Shown: positions 1 to 15,800, counted from the first letter of the stretch. The stretch: DNA of 64,000 nucleotides from Pachyseris speciosa (GCA_016490735.1 JAEMWC010000023.1:317501-381500); one strand, 5' to 3'. Numbers and translations are program-made. The notes: a model not told the origin generated them from the letters alone.

Positions 1-244
1 TTGTTGGTGGTGACTGTGTCTACATGAGGCTTCTCTAGGATCTTTGGATACTGGCCATGCAATGCTTTGTTTTTCCACTTTTTTTCTTTCACTGACTTCA
101 TCTTAGACTTAAACACATGTTTCAGGGCTTGAGCATTTTCAGAGGCAGATTTATCTTCTCTGTTCTCAATCTCTGGCATTGTTACTTCCCTTTTGAATTT
201 AGTAGCATTCTTGGTATTGAATTTTTGGCTTTAGATCTTTCATG

Positions 245-296
<52 letters not shown>

Positions 297-2803
297 TTTA
301 TTTTTATTATTGTTATTATAAACTGTCCAGCTGTGGTGTCTCACTTTTGTTTTTTCTCTGAAACTTTGTTTGTTTTGAAACTCTCAGAGACACTATTAGA
401 ACCACCGCGAAAATGTTCCGACAAATGTTCAATGGGATCAATGTAGGCTCAGATTCTCGGTCTTGTTTGGTCGACAGACCTTATACACCTTGTTGTCCCT
501 TATTCTACACCTTACTCTCATTACACATACCAACCAACCTAGACCTATTTTTTTTGCCAGCAAAAATAGTACAAGACTACACTAATAAAGGTCTCCAAAA
601 CTTCTTCAGTCAAAGTTTCGGTAGTAGTTCGTGGAATGCACGCAACTCTAATCCTGAATATACGAGCCGAAATGAAAGAGATTTATTTTCTAGTCACTGG
701 CATGGTCAGCAAAGAAGCGATGAAACAGACATCTTTATCTCATCTTGAGACTATAATGTCTACAAAAATGGTCTCACATCGTTGTTGAACAACTCTGGAG
801 TAAACAACAAATTGAATTTTTAGCAAGATTTCAAACATCGTGTACAGATCGTCTCGATTCTTTAAGAGCCTTTTAAGCCGGCTGTATTTAACTTATCCAA
901 CTGGTAATTTGATGTGTTCATAATACGTTAATGAATGAACAATGTGTTCATAGAATATGTTCGGCTATACAACAGGTAGCACCTAAGAGAAAAGAACTGA
1001 GCCCACCTTTGTCGATGCAGATAAAACGCGTCGTCGGTTAGGAGAAAAACCTCGATTGGACTGGTCGTGAGAAAAGAATAGGAATTTGCTGAAGAAAAGA
1101 TGGCAAATTTAGTCGAGAAAAGGAGAAATTTGTCTTTTTTTCACTTGCCAAGGACACAGTTTCATTAGGAACTTTAAGAATAAACAGTCGGCAAAACCCA
1201 GTTAATTGTGCACTATGATTTTTACATTCTTTCATTTATACACCTATCAGTACAAATCTCCAGTGTCTGCAGCCAGCTAACTGTAAATCTGTCATTAGTA
1301 ATACACTATTTCAATGTTATCAAAAAATAGGAAAGGTTACTGCGTTACGAAAATAGTCGTTCGCATGACAAGGCCTTCAGACACAGCAGTTGGCTTGCAA
1401 AATAGTCTTTTGAAAATATCCTTGTGAACCTGGTTAGTTAAAGGCCTTACAGATAAGAATCAAACTGAATCATTTACCGGAAACGTGATCTATATAAAAT
1501 AAGTTTTAATCAAGTACATCTGATAGCAAAGCAACAGATGACCTCATGCTTTGTATCAGTACTTCACACGAAGAATCTTCTTAAATCTACACATTACAAG
1601 GAAAACGCGGTACACACTGCAAACATTGATTATTTTCAAACAACAGCTATTGAAATCAATGGCCAGTTTCCTGGACCTAAGGAGCACCATCCACGGCGTT
1701 TAAAAGCAGCAATTGCACTTGCACATTTTGACGATGTTCGAAAACCGTCACCCTTTCGGTCAGCACTAAACGTTTGGGTAACCAGACTTTTTTTCATAAT
1801 ATTGCATTAGGAACGTTCTCCTGATCAACAGGAACCAACCGGAGGAGACATCGGCCAACGAATGATCGTTCAGTGGTTCATTAAAGAGTATTCCGACTCA
1901 CCAGCTCCTCTGATCTCTGATCGTGGAAACCACCTGCAACTAGAAACGACACCGGAGATAACTTTCTTTTTATTCTTTTGTGTTCAATTATCTTTTTATG
2001 CAAAGCCGAGGGTTATAACGTCCAGTTAATCCATGCGGCCTAGCTTATGATTCGTCATCAATAAAATCAAGTGATGAGAGATGCCACCCTTGTCGCTTGT
2101 GGCTAATAGTGACATGTAACATCGATTTGCACCTGTACATTCGGATGATGTGCACTAGAGCCACATTGGAATCGGGCGTTTCCTCTTGACGTGCCCCCAA
2201 AAAGACAGTTCGTGAGTACGAGCTTACGCACCACTACCAACCCATAATGCGTACTTTAAGCAAAACTATCTGTCAGAAAAGAAACAGAATGACCTTTATT
2301 TGGCATTATGATGCCCCGGATATTATATTTGGCCATTTCATGTTCCTCGAAATTTAAATTTTCCACTTTTAAATAAGAACAAATTTAGTCCGCAGACAAA
2401 TTATTCCGAGCGAATTAAGTTTTATGGTTGACATATCAATTTAGTGAGCATGACTGGAAAGGCGAGATGTAATTGGCGCTCATCCGTACTTGTTCTTAAT
2501 AAGGCATTGGAATTGAGGCATTGGCAAATGTTGTTTTTGTATCAGCAAAACAATATTATTAGTTCACCCAGCCAGCTTGCAATCAAGAAAGTTTGTAATG
2601 ACGTTGACAAAACCTCAAAATTTTCGCGTGTGGGGTTACGCGAGGAATGCCAAATAGGAGAAACACGCATGCGCCGCCGTTCAAGTGATAGAAATTCAAA
2701 ATGTCCTTAGTTTTTCTAGAACTGTCTACGTGTTGGGAAAATGGTCCGCCGGATAACCTTATCAACTCCAGTCACGTTAACTATATCCAGTTCCTACTAA
2801 CCT
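1..2803. other. No gene recognised
   Basis: No exon, RNA gene or transposon protein that I can support is present. Short open frames exist (for example 413-748 and 1538-1810) but resemble no family I know and lack splice or start context. The only clear structure is an ATT microsatellite near 250-300. Confidence 0.5.
246..300. repeat. (ATT)n microsatellite
   Basis: An uninterrupted run of TAT/ATT triplets of about 50 bp. Such tails often mark the 3' end of SINEs and LINEs in this genome (compare about 9020 and 38490), but no element body is recognised next to this one. Confidence 0.9.
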
Positions 2804-4231
2804 TTACTTTCCGAAATCAAATGTCATGTCATCTCCAATTAGCATGAAAGGCGCCCATAGTTCAACATCAGAAAAACCGTTACTTCTCATCCACTTCATG
2901 GCCTGGTGAGGAGATTCACTGGCACTTTCCTCACGAACAGGCGCTCGTAGAATCGAGTCATGAACTGCTCTGTGCCATCATCGCCTATGGCCCACATCGC
3001 TACCAACACTGATCGTGCACCGGATGCTAGAAATGCTCGAGCGATTCCAACAACTCCTTCGGCTCTGATATGTCCACGTGCACTGTGGCAACAACTTAAG
3101 ACTACTACAATAGCTTGGCTGTCAGTCAAACTTGTGAAATCTCCTGCATTGTTAGGAGTTTCTCATGTGGAAGCTGGTGAAAAGAGCGGCGGGGAGGAGC
3201 AAGAGCAATTTCTCCTCTTTCGGCATTACCATGAGCAGCCAAATGAACCAGACTCACTGAGTCTATGTTTTGAAGAACCATCTCCTTAGTTGCTTGCTCT
3301 CCTAACAAAGGCTTAGTTCCCAACAGTCTCCCAATCATCTCGGCTTCCTTTCTCGCACAAGGCAATGAGGATATTTCCTCAGGACTTCCTTTGAACATTA
3401 CGTGACAAACTTTAGGATCGCACACAATAAGTGCACCAACCTGACTGTGATAATTGCTGGACTATCTTGGATGAGCTTGAGGGTCATCAGTGAAGGGGCA
3501 ATGCAATTCCTGGAAGAATCGGATTAAAACTATTCATGTTCATTCTTTAGAGCTGAAAATGGAACTTTGTAAAGGGAACGATCCGGGACTATGATGATTT
3601 CAGGTTCGTCAAGTAGGTCAGCCACAGGAGCGATAATCATTTTGCAATACTGACCAATACTCGGCTGTTCGGAATACTGGCTGTCTTCTTCGTCATCCTC
3701 TACAGGTCGTAGAGCTGCTTGGCTTCCTTCCTGAGGTGACTGGTTTGTAACGAGACTACCTTGTGAAGGAAACAGTGATCGATCTTCACAACGCCCTTGA
3801 ATTCTTCTGAACGTTTCATCACCAAGTACGTCGTCAACAAATAGCGCTATTCTTTTTTTGACATGCAGTCATTGAAGTCTATCTTTCGAAAAAGAATTGC
3901 CGTCGGCCTTAATAATCCGCATAAATAAATGTGCTTTCAAGCACGAAAGATAAAGACAGCTAGATGTACTATTGTTCTCTTTCTTCATAACCTTTTCAAT
4001 GCCTTTCCTGATTGAAATGACATGTTCGGCCACAGAGTACTGAACCAACATTATATCTACCAGGGCTCTTGCCCGTCCAAGCTCTGCAACATAAAGAGCT
4101 CCGTTGTAATTTCCAATGCTACAAAACAGCGCACTGAGAATTCGGTAGCGTGAAACATGCTTATCTAAAAAAGAGATCTTAAACTGGGCATTATCTCTCA
4201 GGCCAGCGGGCAGAATGGGCCACTCAAGCAT
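2804..4231 (-). pseudogene. TPR-CHAT domain protein fragment (TTC28-like), frameshifted
   Basis: This is the C-terminal part of a tetratricopeptide-repeat protein ending in a CHAT domain, a caspase-like peptidase fold. Read from 4231 downward, the first segment (to 3869) holds the post-TPR linker with the family motif ELGRARAL followed by QYSV. The next segment (about 3856-3534, opening near KRIALFVDDV) covers the CHAT N-terminus, with IAPVADLL. A further segment has SLMTLKLIQDSP. The 3425-3126 segment holds LPCARKEAEMIG and the catalytic-His motif VHLAAHGNA. The 3129-2896 segment holds the catalytic-Cys motif [10 protein letters not shown]. The final segment ends LWAPFMLIGDD before TAA at 2804. 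Each junction is a single-base frame change; about five are seen, one beside a 7-T run at 3853-3859. The TPR array that should precede it is not found upstream. Both putative catalytic residues remain. In corals this family has many copies, so a decayed copy is plausible; assembly indels are the alternative. Confidence 0.85.
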
Positions 4232-6940
4232 GAACGCTCCTTAAAAGCGCTCAATTGAAGAGAAAAAGGACGAATTCGGCGAAGTGCACTCACTAAAATC
4301 GTCATTCTGAAATACTCATGGGCTACTTTCTTAAGATGAAACAGCGGATTTTTGTAGTTTAACGGCTAATCTAAAACGTCATGCAAAAATTAAGAAAATC
4401 CAAGCAGAACAACCTGTAGATTTTTTGCTTAGAAAACTCTGCTTTTTGGTATTTCTAGTATGGGTTTAACACATCATTAAAATTCACAACAGAAATTATT
4501 TTTCGAAATAAGCGACAAACTTCGTATAAAACAACGGATTATCGAAGATACATGTCTCTCGTAAACATTAATAGTTTTTTTTCGTGTAAATTCGAGCACG
4601 GTTGAAAAACCGAGGTTTAAAATTCGCGAGCGTTCAGAGTCAAGTCTTTTGTCTTACCGTATAAAAGTGGTTACCATGAATAAGCAATAAGCAGCAAAGC
4701 TCTATCGTAATATTTATGCAAATCGAATTGCACCGGCGCGCGGAATTACGACGCTACAGTCAAGGCTCTTGTAATAGCCCTACGGTGGACAACAACGCTT
4801 ATCTATGTTAACAGCACTGAGTGTGGTTGCAATTTGAAGGTCAGTGGAGTATTTATGATGTTAAACGATGTGGCAAAGGTTTGCCGAAGGATCGAAATGC
4901 ACCAATGGCTAACAATCAGCTTTGACAAATGATTAATACTAATCAAAGAAAATTGAAAGCACGGCCGGCCTTGTTTGTAAGCTCTGAAAACTTACCCGCA
5001 TCTAAGATTCGCATGAAAATAAACTGAAAGTCCAAAGTACCCAAAACATAATCAAAATGAGAAAACAGAGCCATGCTTTCTCACTTGTCGCTTCCTTGGG
5101 CTCTCTACGCTCGCGCGAACGACTATATTATCCCACAATCGTCAGAAATCCTCTCTCGCGCAAAGTTAGTTCAAGACGCATTTTTGCGGTATACAGGACG
5201 CGCATTTACCCTTTGACTTCACAGTCGTTATAATTCCTCGCTCGCATAAAGGTGGTTGATAAGTTAACGGTGGTTGATACGTTAAAAGAACGAGCACTTT
5301 TTCTTTGTTGCGCAATCGCAACATGCTAACACCCTGTCCCTCTAATTGCAAATAAATCAAAGAAGGATATTTTGTTGTTTCTTTTCTGAATCAATCCAAA
5401 CGTATGCATTAAATAATTAAACTAGCAAACCTTACATTTTTACATGTTTAAAGGTATTGCGCGCAAATGTGTGATTTTAGTAAACGAAAGAGAAAACAAT
5501 AGCAGGCAGTGTCCATTGTTTGTATTGCTCGCCTACTCCATACTAATGAGCACTGCCGCGAGTGCATAGCAACCAATGAAATAAGTGCTTCTTGCGCGTC
5601 CATGAATAATAACGAGCATTATTAAAACCTGAAATACGGATATCAGATTTCCAGCGTTTTCATTGGCTAGCCGGACACAGGCTCTCAGCTCATATACCTG
5701 CACTACCTTATATGGTCAATGAACGCTTCAGCAAACAGGGAAAGCTCAATAAAATTTTCCCTCGAAACGGCAGCCATTAACACGTTAGTCGTCTCGCAGC
5801 GGAATTAACGAGTAGAAATTTCAAAACTGGAACCGAAATACAAACGGAATTCAACTTTTAATTACTTGTGTTTTAAAACGACAAGAAGCAGTGCTGGGAC
5901 CGTGTTAAAAAATTTCTTGCAACGCCAAGAAAATTTTCAGGGATGTTGATGTTTAGCTAAAAGCAAAACGTACTCTTATTTACGGAGATACCGAAAGAGT
6001 TTTTGAACTTAACTAAATTAAACGAAATTGAAAATATTTATTCAACAACAAGTGCCACGGTCTCACTGGCCAGTCTATTCAAAACAAACTGAACAAACAA
6101 GAACGTCAGCTAAAATTTGCAGCAATAAGCTTAATCACTATTGAAAACCTCTCCAGCGATCAGTGACACTTTTTAAAAAATTAACACACATTAAAAATGT
6201 TCTGACCTGCACTCGATGCAATGTATGAATCACCAGCTTCAAACTTTCCGCTTACAGATATGTGTTTTGTGAAAAATGAGAAGAATCACCGTTCTTGTTT
6301 TTCGGGTCCAGGTTTTGTTCCACGCATCGAGACAAATTTCTATAAGTCATTTCTTGAAGCATAACCTGGACATTTGTCTTGCTTATCCCTCATATATCTT
6401 GTTTCCGACCAGGTCTGGTGAGACAATGTTCCAATCCATCAAAATAAATTGAAATTGTGTCTTCATTTTGATGAAATTCGCCCATGGTGCTGTTGTTTAG
6501 ATGTATTACAAATTCGCTTCCTTCGGCTCGTACATCTACGTGAAAGCCGTTCCACCCTCTTTGAGCAATGATGAAATATTTTTTACCAAACTACTGACCA
6601 TTTACAACCATTCAGAGCAAATGAAACTCTGCAGTTGTTCCTAAAAGGACCTTAAACTGAAGCTTCAACGTTGTTCTCGGACAGTTTCATTGAATTCATT
6701 CAACTTTGCTCGGAAAGGTTGCATTTGCAGCACACCAAAATGTTTTCGCGCCCTTTTTGTTTAGTCATGTGATGGACAAATGTTTCCTTTTTTCGGTTTA
6801 GTGTCGGTTTAGTGTTAAATGTTGAATGTTGACTGCTTGAGTTGAATAATTGAAGTCGGTTGAATGCTGGTGGTAAAGTTGGAAGTTGAGTGTTAGAATT
6901 TAATGTTCAGTCAGCTCAAGTTGATTTTTGGCGGGGATTG
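4232..6940. other. No gene recognised
   Basis: AT-rich sequence without a supported exon or RNA gene. A small direct repeat (GGTGGTTGATAAGTTAAC then GGTGGTTGATACGTTAA) lies near 5251-5285. If the TPR-CHAT gene was once complete, its TPR exons should lie here on the minus strand, but I could not find them. Confidence 0.45.
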
Positions 6941-6949
6941 AACACCATA

Positions 6950-7120
6950 CTTTTCGATGGTCCTCTTTGCCTTTGTAGCTCTGTCTTAATTTTCCTTTAC
7001 GATATTTGTTATTCTTGCTAACAAAGATTTTGTCGCTGCAGAAAAAATCCTTGTTACTTTGCGATTTTTGCGAAATTCGTGGCTTTTCGAGGCCCCCTTT
7101 GCCTTTGTTACTTTGAAGGC
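6950..7120. repeat. Interspersed repeat, copy 1 of 2
   Basis: About 150 bp similar in the same orientation to 23870-24040. Shared blocks include AAAGATTTTGTCG, TCCTTGTTACTTT, GCGATTTTTGCGA and TTCGTGGCTTTTC, followed by CCCCCTTTGCCTTTGTTAC. Both copies sit within about 700 bp of an array containing the palindromic core GAGTCCGATTTTCGGAGT, so the two loci look like remnants of one larger repeat family. Confidence 0.65.
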
Positions 7121-7499
7121 ATTCTAAACTCATTTGACCTATTTTAAAATAACGAATTCCGACATTTAAAGGCCATCAAGCCTTTCTGAACTAAAATTTT
7201 CCTACGGATTAGCACGTATAAGGCACTTTAACACACGGGGTAGCAAACAAAGAGTTTACAAACTATGCATTTTGTCGAGATTTCGGTGGAAACGACGAAT
7301 TTTCGGGCAAGTAGCGTACCATGATTTTTTGCGGACAGCGTTTAAGAACATTCGTCAGATTAGAAAAAAGCCATAAACTTTGCGAAGACCTGAATGGTAT
7401 TCAAAGAACGTAGTAAAAAACCGTTAAAAAGTGCGGAACCTTTGTCCTCTGCGCTACAAAAACCCTGTTTCTCGTCCTTTTGCGACCGTAAGATCAAAT

Positions 7500-8125
7500 C
7501 GTTTGTAATGGGATGAGTAATTCTATAATTTCGAGTTGAATTTTCGGAGTCAAATTATGAGTTCTTTATCTATGATTAAAATGACTCAATTCAACCTAAA
7601 ACAAATGCTGGTCACTTTTGAGTCCGATTTTTGGAGTTAAGATTTTATTCAATCTATTAAAAATGCCGGTGACTTTTGAGTCCGATTTTCGGAGTCAGGA
7701 TTTTACCCCATCTATGATTAAAAATGATCGATTCAACTTATTAGAAATGTTCTTCACTTTTGAATCCGATTTTCGGAGTCAAGATTTTAGCCCATCTATG
7801 ATTAAAAATGATCAATTCAACCTATTAGAAATGATGGTCACTTTTGAGTCCGATTTTCGGAGTACCATAGAAAAAGTACTTAGCCCATCTATGATTAAAA
7901 TTCAACCTATTAGAAATGCTGGTCATCTGTGAGTCCGATTTTCGGAGTCAAGATTTTAGCCCATCTATGATTTAAAATGACTGATTAATTCAACCTATTA
8001 AAAATGCTGGTCACTTTTGAGTCCGATTTTCGGAGTCAAGATTCTAGCCCATCTATGATTAATCTCAACCTTAATTAGTGGTCAAATTTGAGTCCCGATT
8101 TTTGGAGGCAGGATTTTAGTCCATA
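7500..8125. repeat. Tandem array, about 83-bp unit with palindromic core
   Basis: At least six to seven degenerate head-to-tail units. Each has the core GAGTCCGATTTTCGGAGTC, then a spacer containing TTTTAGCCCATCTATGATTA and TCAACCTATTAGAAATG. The core is close to its own reverse complement. Units carry small indels and truncations. The overlapping open frame at 7618-7932 is a by-product of the repeat and is not called a gene. Confidence 0.85.
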
Positions 8126-8164
8126 TATCATCAAAAAACAGTAAGGTTTACCACTTCAACATCG

Positions 8165-8222
8165 CCCTGCGAACAAAGGCCCTTCCATAGGAAGATGGAA
8201 GGGCCTCTGCTCCGGCGCAGGG
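8165..8222. repeat. Compact hairpin
   Basis: CCCTGCG pairs with CGCAGGG at the ends, and AGGCCCTTCCAT pairs with ATGGAAGGGCCT inside, with a 6-nt apical loop and small internal loops. It is GC-rich against an AT-rich background. It may be a small foldback element or its footprint. Confidence 0.7.
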
Positions 8223-8689
8223 TACTTCAACACCAAATGACCATAAAAATTTCACGTCGTTTCTTTCAACACCAAATGATCATGGAAATTTCCAACGTCA
8301 CATTTTTAGAAAAAGTGCAAAATTTCTCAGAAAGGGAGCTATGAAAAAAGGTTATAATTTCGCAAACAAGCTCTTTTTAGTGCAGTTACAGTAGGGAAGA
8401 CTGTCCTGTAGAATGCCGGTCTTCAAACCCATTTATAGAAACGAATGCTGTGCACGAACTATTTTAAAATGGTTATTTTTTTCGTACAAGTTCTTTCATT
8501 GTGCGTTCAAGGACCTCAAGGTCGACAAAGCGGCATTACAATACTTTTCCTAGAAGCTCGAATCTCGCTACGGTTGCTATCACCGCCACGAAGCCGGCAA
8601 AAGACGAGAATTGAACGACTGAAAAATCAACCAAAATGTTGAACAGAGAATTATATTCAAGATCAATCTCCTAACTTTTAAATGCATGC

Positions 8690-9003
8690 CTCGATAACTC
8701 CGCACCCTCTACCTTCAAGAACTTGTCAACATCTATAAACCTGTGAGAACTCTGCGCTCCACCGCTGATGGACGGAAACTGAAAAGCTGTCCCTTACTCA
8801 CTTAAAAACTATGGCTTTAGATCTTTTTCAGTCTCTTCACCTTTACTTTGGAACAATCTGCCACATTTTGTTCGCTTTTCAGAAACTATATCAATTTTTA
8901 AATCAAGGCTTAAGACATTTCGTTTTAGAAAATATTTTTATTAATAGTGTTCTTTTTGGCATTTGTAAAGCGCTTAGCCTCACAATAAGTGCTATATAAA
9001 TAC

Positions 9004-9048
<45 letters not shown>

Positions 9049-9057
9049 AAGTGAAAC
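8690..9057 (+). mobile_element. LINE (CR1/L2-type) 3' end
   Basis: Two short in-phase blocks in neighbouring frames give the usual C-terminal end of a non-LTR retrotransposon reverse transcriptase protein: YLQELVNIYKPVRTLRS, then, after one frame change near 8806, SFSVSSPLLWNNLPH and FKSRLKTFRFRKYFY before a stop at about 8944. The S-x-LWN-LP pattern is typical of this group. After the stop come AAAGCGCTTAGCC and TATATAAATACGTA, and then an (ATT)n tail to 9057. The element is 5' truncated. Clade assignment is tentative. Confidence 0.75.
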
Positions 9058-9785
9058 CGGAAATAACAATATATAATTATATATCCCATAAAAAGGTAGA
9101 TATAAGGCAAAGAAACAAAATGATGGTCGAAAAGAGTAACTTTTAATGCCATATATTACGGCGAGACATGACTAACCTTCTTCAGGGGCAACACTGAAGC
9201 AAAGTAAAAATGGAGAAAACGGTTACAATACAGAAATAGAAATAAAAGACGTGTACTGAAGCGGCTACAAAAAAAGTGGCATTCCCAAGGTGGCATTCCC
9301 AAGGTGGTAAGAACAATGATAAGTTGTGATGAATTTGCAATTTTGTTAGACTCTGCAACAAAGTTAAGACATAAGTAGATACTGCTACGTAAGGGGTAGA
9401 ACCAGAAGAAAAAAGTACAATCAGTTGAAGGTTCAGAACGCCTGCCCCACCCATTCATGCACTACTGACTTATTATTTAGACCTTGTAGACATTGTTTCT
9501 CTCACTTAACTTCTCATGGTTTTGAAAGTTATTTGTTGTTGAGCCAGCAAACCAGAGCTTACTAATAAATGTAAAAAAAATGGTTGTATTGAAATTTGGG
9601 GGTTAAATGTTGTACAGACGGAAGATTGTATTCATATTTTTGTGGATATTTATTATGAGTGGGCTTGGATCGAGGCAAGTGTATTTGTACTTCTTTGGGA
9701 AAATAGTTGACAATTTTTCTTTATTATTTTTACCTTTTTTAGTTTTTGCATATTAATTAATTTATACCAGAAATCACAAGTGTTA

Positions 9786-12500
<2,715 letters not shown>

Positions 12501-12523
12501 ATATTAAACTTCGGTCCGTTCTG

Positions 12524-12544
12524 GTCACGTGACCGATGACGTCA
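12524..12544. promoter_or_regulatory. E-box plus CRE composite, copy 1
   Basis: GTCACGTGACC (palindromic CACGTG E-box) is followed by GATGACGTCA (palindromic CRE, TGACGTCA). The same pair recurs 292 bp downstream. This is a motif match only; no transcript start is seen nearby. Confidence 0.4.
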
Positions 12545-12815
12545 CAGCATTAAAAATGACAAAAATGTATATTTCATAAAAATATCTACCAATATCCAAA
12601 TTTTTGTTTCCTCGCGTTTAATGCAACGCGAGATAGCACTTGTACCCAGTCTCCCACTTTTTGAAAATTGTATATACCTCCCTTAATATTTATATTTTGT
12701 TCGGTACCCGGGCAGTCCGAAATGGCTCACACCATTGTCTTTCAAACCACGTTGACTACTTTTTCAACAACAAAATAATTTCGTCACAGTTAGCAAAAAC
12801 GCACTTGTGAGCAAA

Positions 12816-12836
12816 GTCACGTGACCAATGACGTCA
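12816..12836. promoter_or_regulatory. E-box plus CRE composite, copy 2
   Basis: GTCACGTGACC followed by AATGACGTCA, with the same order and spacing as copy 1. The flanks of the two copies are not obviously repeated, so this could be a paired regulatory site or the remnant of an old duplication. Confidence 0.4.
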
Positions 12837-12839
12837 TCG

Positions 12840-15800
12840 CCCTTAGTCTTGTACAATAATTAGTTTATGGTAAGACTTATTTCCAGACAACGTGGGGGTC
12901 TTGCTGCCCTCAAACTGACCAAGTTTACCCCTCACGGAATGAATGCGATGCGTCAAAAGACAGAAATTAGAGACATGCGCAGTACGGACACGGGTAATGG
13001 CCGGTCAGGTCAACAAGAATGCTATTGGGACATTGTTGTTTAATATCTTTTTAAAACGCGAAGTTTCAGCCACCGTCAAAAGCAAGGTTAAAGAATGGTA
13101 CATGATCAAAATATCTACCGTTTTCTATTTCGATTTTTTCCCCCGAAGTTTATACAGTGCCTATTTTATTTACTTGAATGCGCACTGTTCGGTGCGTTGC
13201 TGGTGAAAAAATATTTCGCGACGGTGAAGTTTAAGATCAGTCATTCAGTTTGTCAGTGGGTCAACTTTAGGAGTCCTGGGTTGTGTCCCTGTGAAGCTAT
13301 TTCATTATTCTTCACGCGCGCTCGAAGTCGTCAAGAATCGTCTCACGCTGGGTTGGAGAGCTGTTCGAATTGAGGGAAGGCAACTGAAGAGTGCAGGCAA
13401 GGTACGGAAAGAGTTTTTCAAACCTTGATGACGTACTCAACACTAATAATACAGTACAAAATACTTAAACCTAACACTTATGAAATTGTTGTAATGGTAA
13501 ACCCAATAAAAATCGGAAACCAGTGAGCCTTGAGCATTGTATATAGAATTTAGTTTTATGAACCAAATCGGTCACCGAGGTTCTACATTTTGTACTTTGG
13601 CAAAACAATGTGGCAATTTCGATTCATCAACTACTTACAGCAACCAGCTCTTCATGGCTTATCAGAGTATATCATTACTGTTATTGTCATGCTCATAGAC
13701 AATTAAACTCAAAGAATGAAAAGCTTAAGATTATGTAATTTCACTATCCTTTATTTGTTTGTTGTTGTTTTTTAAATTTTAATTTTGTTTGTTGTTTTTT
13801 TAATGCCAGCCCAATACTTCAGCAAGCTAAGGGGATCTCTGAAACCTCGTTCGTCCTCTGTGGACCTAACTAATGTTGTGTTTTTTAGAACACAATAATT
13901 ATTACTGTCTTTGTTTTAGGACAGTCAATGTACAGGACTAAATTATGTTTGATGCTTTAGCAGGTTAAATAATGCACATCTCATCGGCTTCCCCATGGGT
14001 CAACCCCCAGGCCTACCAGGGAGATATGTAGAGGAATGCAAGGAGATGGATGGGATTCTTTGCCCGAGGGTAGGGATAAATCTTGACATTGCTTTATGAT
14101 CAAAGATTAGGGGGTTGGGAAATTCTTAAGTTTGAAAAGGATGTTACAGGGATTTTCAACTGAAAGACAGCTCACCCAGGGGACTTTGTCTTGAGAGATT
14201 CCCCGAGCCCCCGGGGAAATTCCTGAAGTTTGCACGACTGATTTTACAATCCCCCTGGTTAGCCCGGGGGTCGACCCCACAGGGAAACCAATGACATGTG
14301 CATAAATCTACCATCCTGCACCTTAAAAAATACATACTGTTCATTAACTGTCAAGCATTTAATTCTTAATACTGGTAACACCAAGTAAAATTGTTCCCAG
14401 TTTCTGGTACCTGCTACTATTTACAACTGACATCAACTTCACAATTAAAGCCTGAATATTTGAAAGCCGTGTCCATTTTTTTGGTTAATTTCACTTGAAA
14501 TAAATAACTCTTTTTTCCTTTACTTTACATTAGGGCTAAAAATATTCCTGTCACTAAAATTACCCTTTGGGCTTTCATAATAAAGAATGATCGATACCAA
14601 ACTTTTGTTAGGTGCATTTCATTCATATTACACCAAAAATTCTTCGAAAACATCACTTAAAGACAAGATCCCTGGTTTAATTAGGATAATTTATCCTCAA
14701 ATATTCACTTAAACTATCAAGGGCTCATGCTACTAAGAGTAAACACAGGCTGTGTGCGATTTGCTGTATTTCAATGAAAGAAAAGTGAGTCCTTTGATGA
14801 CTTGATGACAACATTTTCTCACACATCTTGATATTCAGGTTTTCTTGTAGCATGAGTCATGTGATTTCTGCCTACTGAAACTGGGACCATGGGTTCAATT
14901 TTGCTGTTTGCAAACCTTTTACACAGAATTAATTTGTCTGCCTCCCCTAAAAGAACATTCCAGTCTGACAAAGTAGTTGGGGGAAACGATCAGATTTGTA
15001 GGGGGACTACAAGTAAATAAAATACTGAAAATTAAATGTAATGCAATTGGTGCCTTTTGGTTAGATAACCAACATGCATGCTGTAAATATCTAATGCAAG
15101 CCATGAACATTACACTCCTATGATTTGCTCCATTTTTGCCATGGGCAAATGTATCCACAAGGGAATAACTGTTTAAAACGTCTTTTTGTTTGAGTTGGTT
15201 TTTCAGTTTTGTTGCAACAGATTTTGTCCCCATTAGTTTTTTGATGATGTTGTTTTCTTCAAGGACATGGTCTTCAAAAATTTGTCTTGTTTTGTAACTT
15301 GTTTTGGTACGGTCAGAGTCTCTTTCTTCAAATTACCGTTCCTTCTCCGTAGAAATACTGAAAACAAGGGAAAAAGTCACAAAAATATTATTGACATGTG
15401 GCTTTGAAAACAAATTAATTCATTTAATTTATATTTTGAAAAGTCTGAAACTTAAACTCTCAGTTCTACATTTAGATGTTGGCACTTTATTTATTGTGTT
15501 TTCATTTACACCTGTGAATGTTATTATTTTTATTACTGTCAAGAACATTGGTGTTTTTTTGTCAAGTGGAAAGGTATTTACACAGTTTTCTCAGTAAGAG
15601 TTTTGTCCACTTGAACTCAAAATCTTACACGTACCTAAGCTTAAATTTAACTAGAGAAAAGGTACGAAAAGTCGAAGAATTAAATCTAGATTGAACTCGA
15701 CATAAGAAGGACGACAAAAACTTGAATATTCTCGGTACCTCGCGGTAATTTTGATCGCATAGGCTGATCCCTCAGCGGTCCGCACAAGGTCGGATACTGT

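Noticed and set aside
1038..1235. Minus-strand 65-codon frame
   Set aside because: Short, no motif, no start context, and no splice partner.
1538..1810. 90-codon frame near 1.6 kb
   Set aside because: A true ATG and a fairly protein-like composition in the middle, but no family recognised, no flanking exons, and the frame ends in AT-rich sequence.
7618..7932. 104-codon frame with repeated FESDFRSQDF
   Set aside because: A by-product of the 83-bp tandem array, and it starts at a non-ATG codon.
9156..9458. Two overlapping minus-strand frames of about 90-100 codons
   Set aside because: They are the same stretch read in two frames with a tandem GGTGGCATTCCCAA duplication; no domain.
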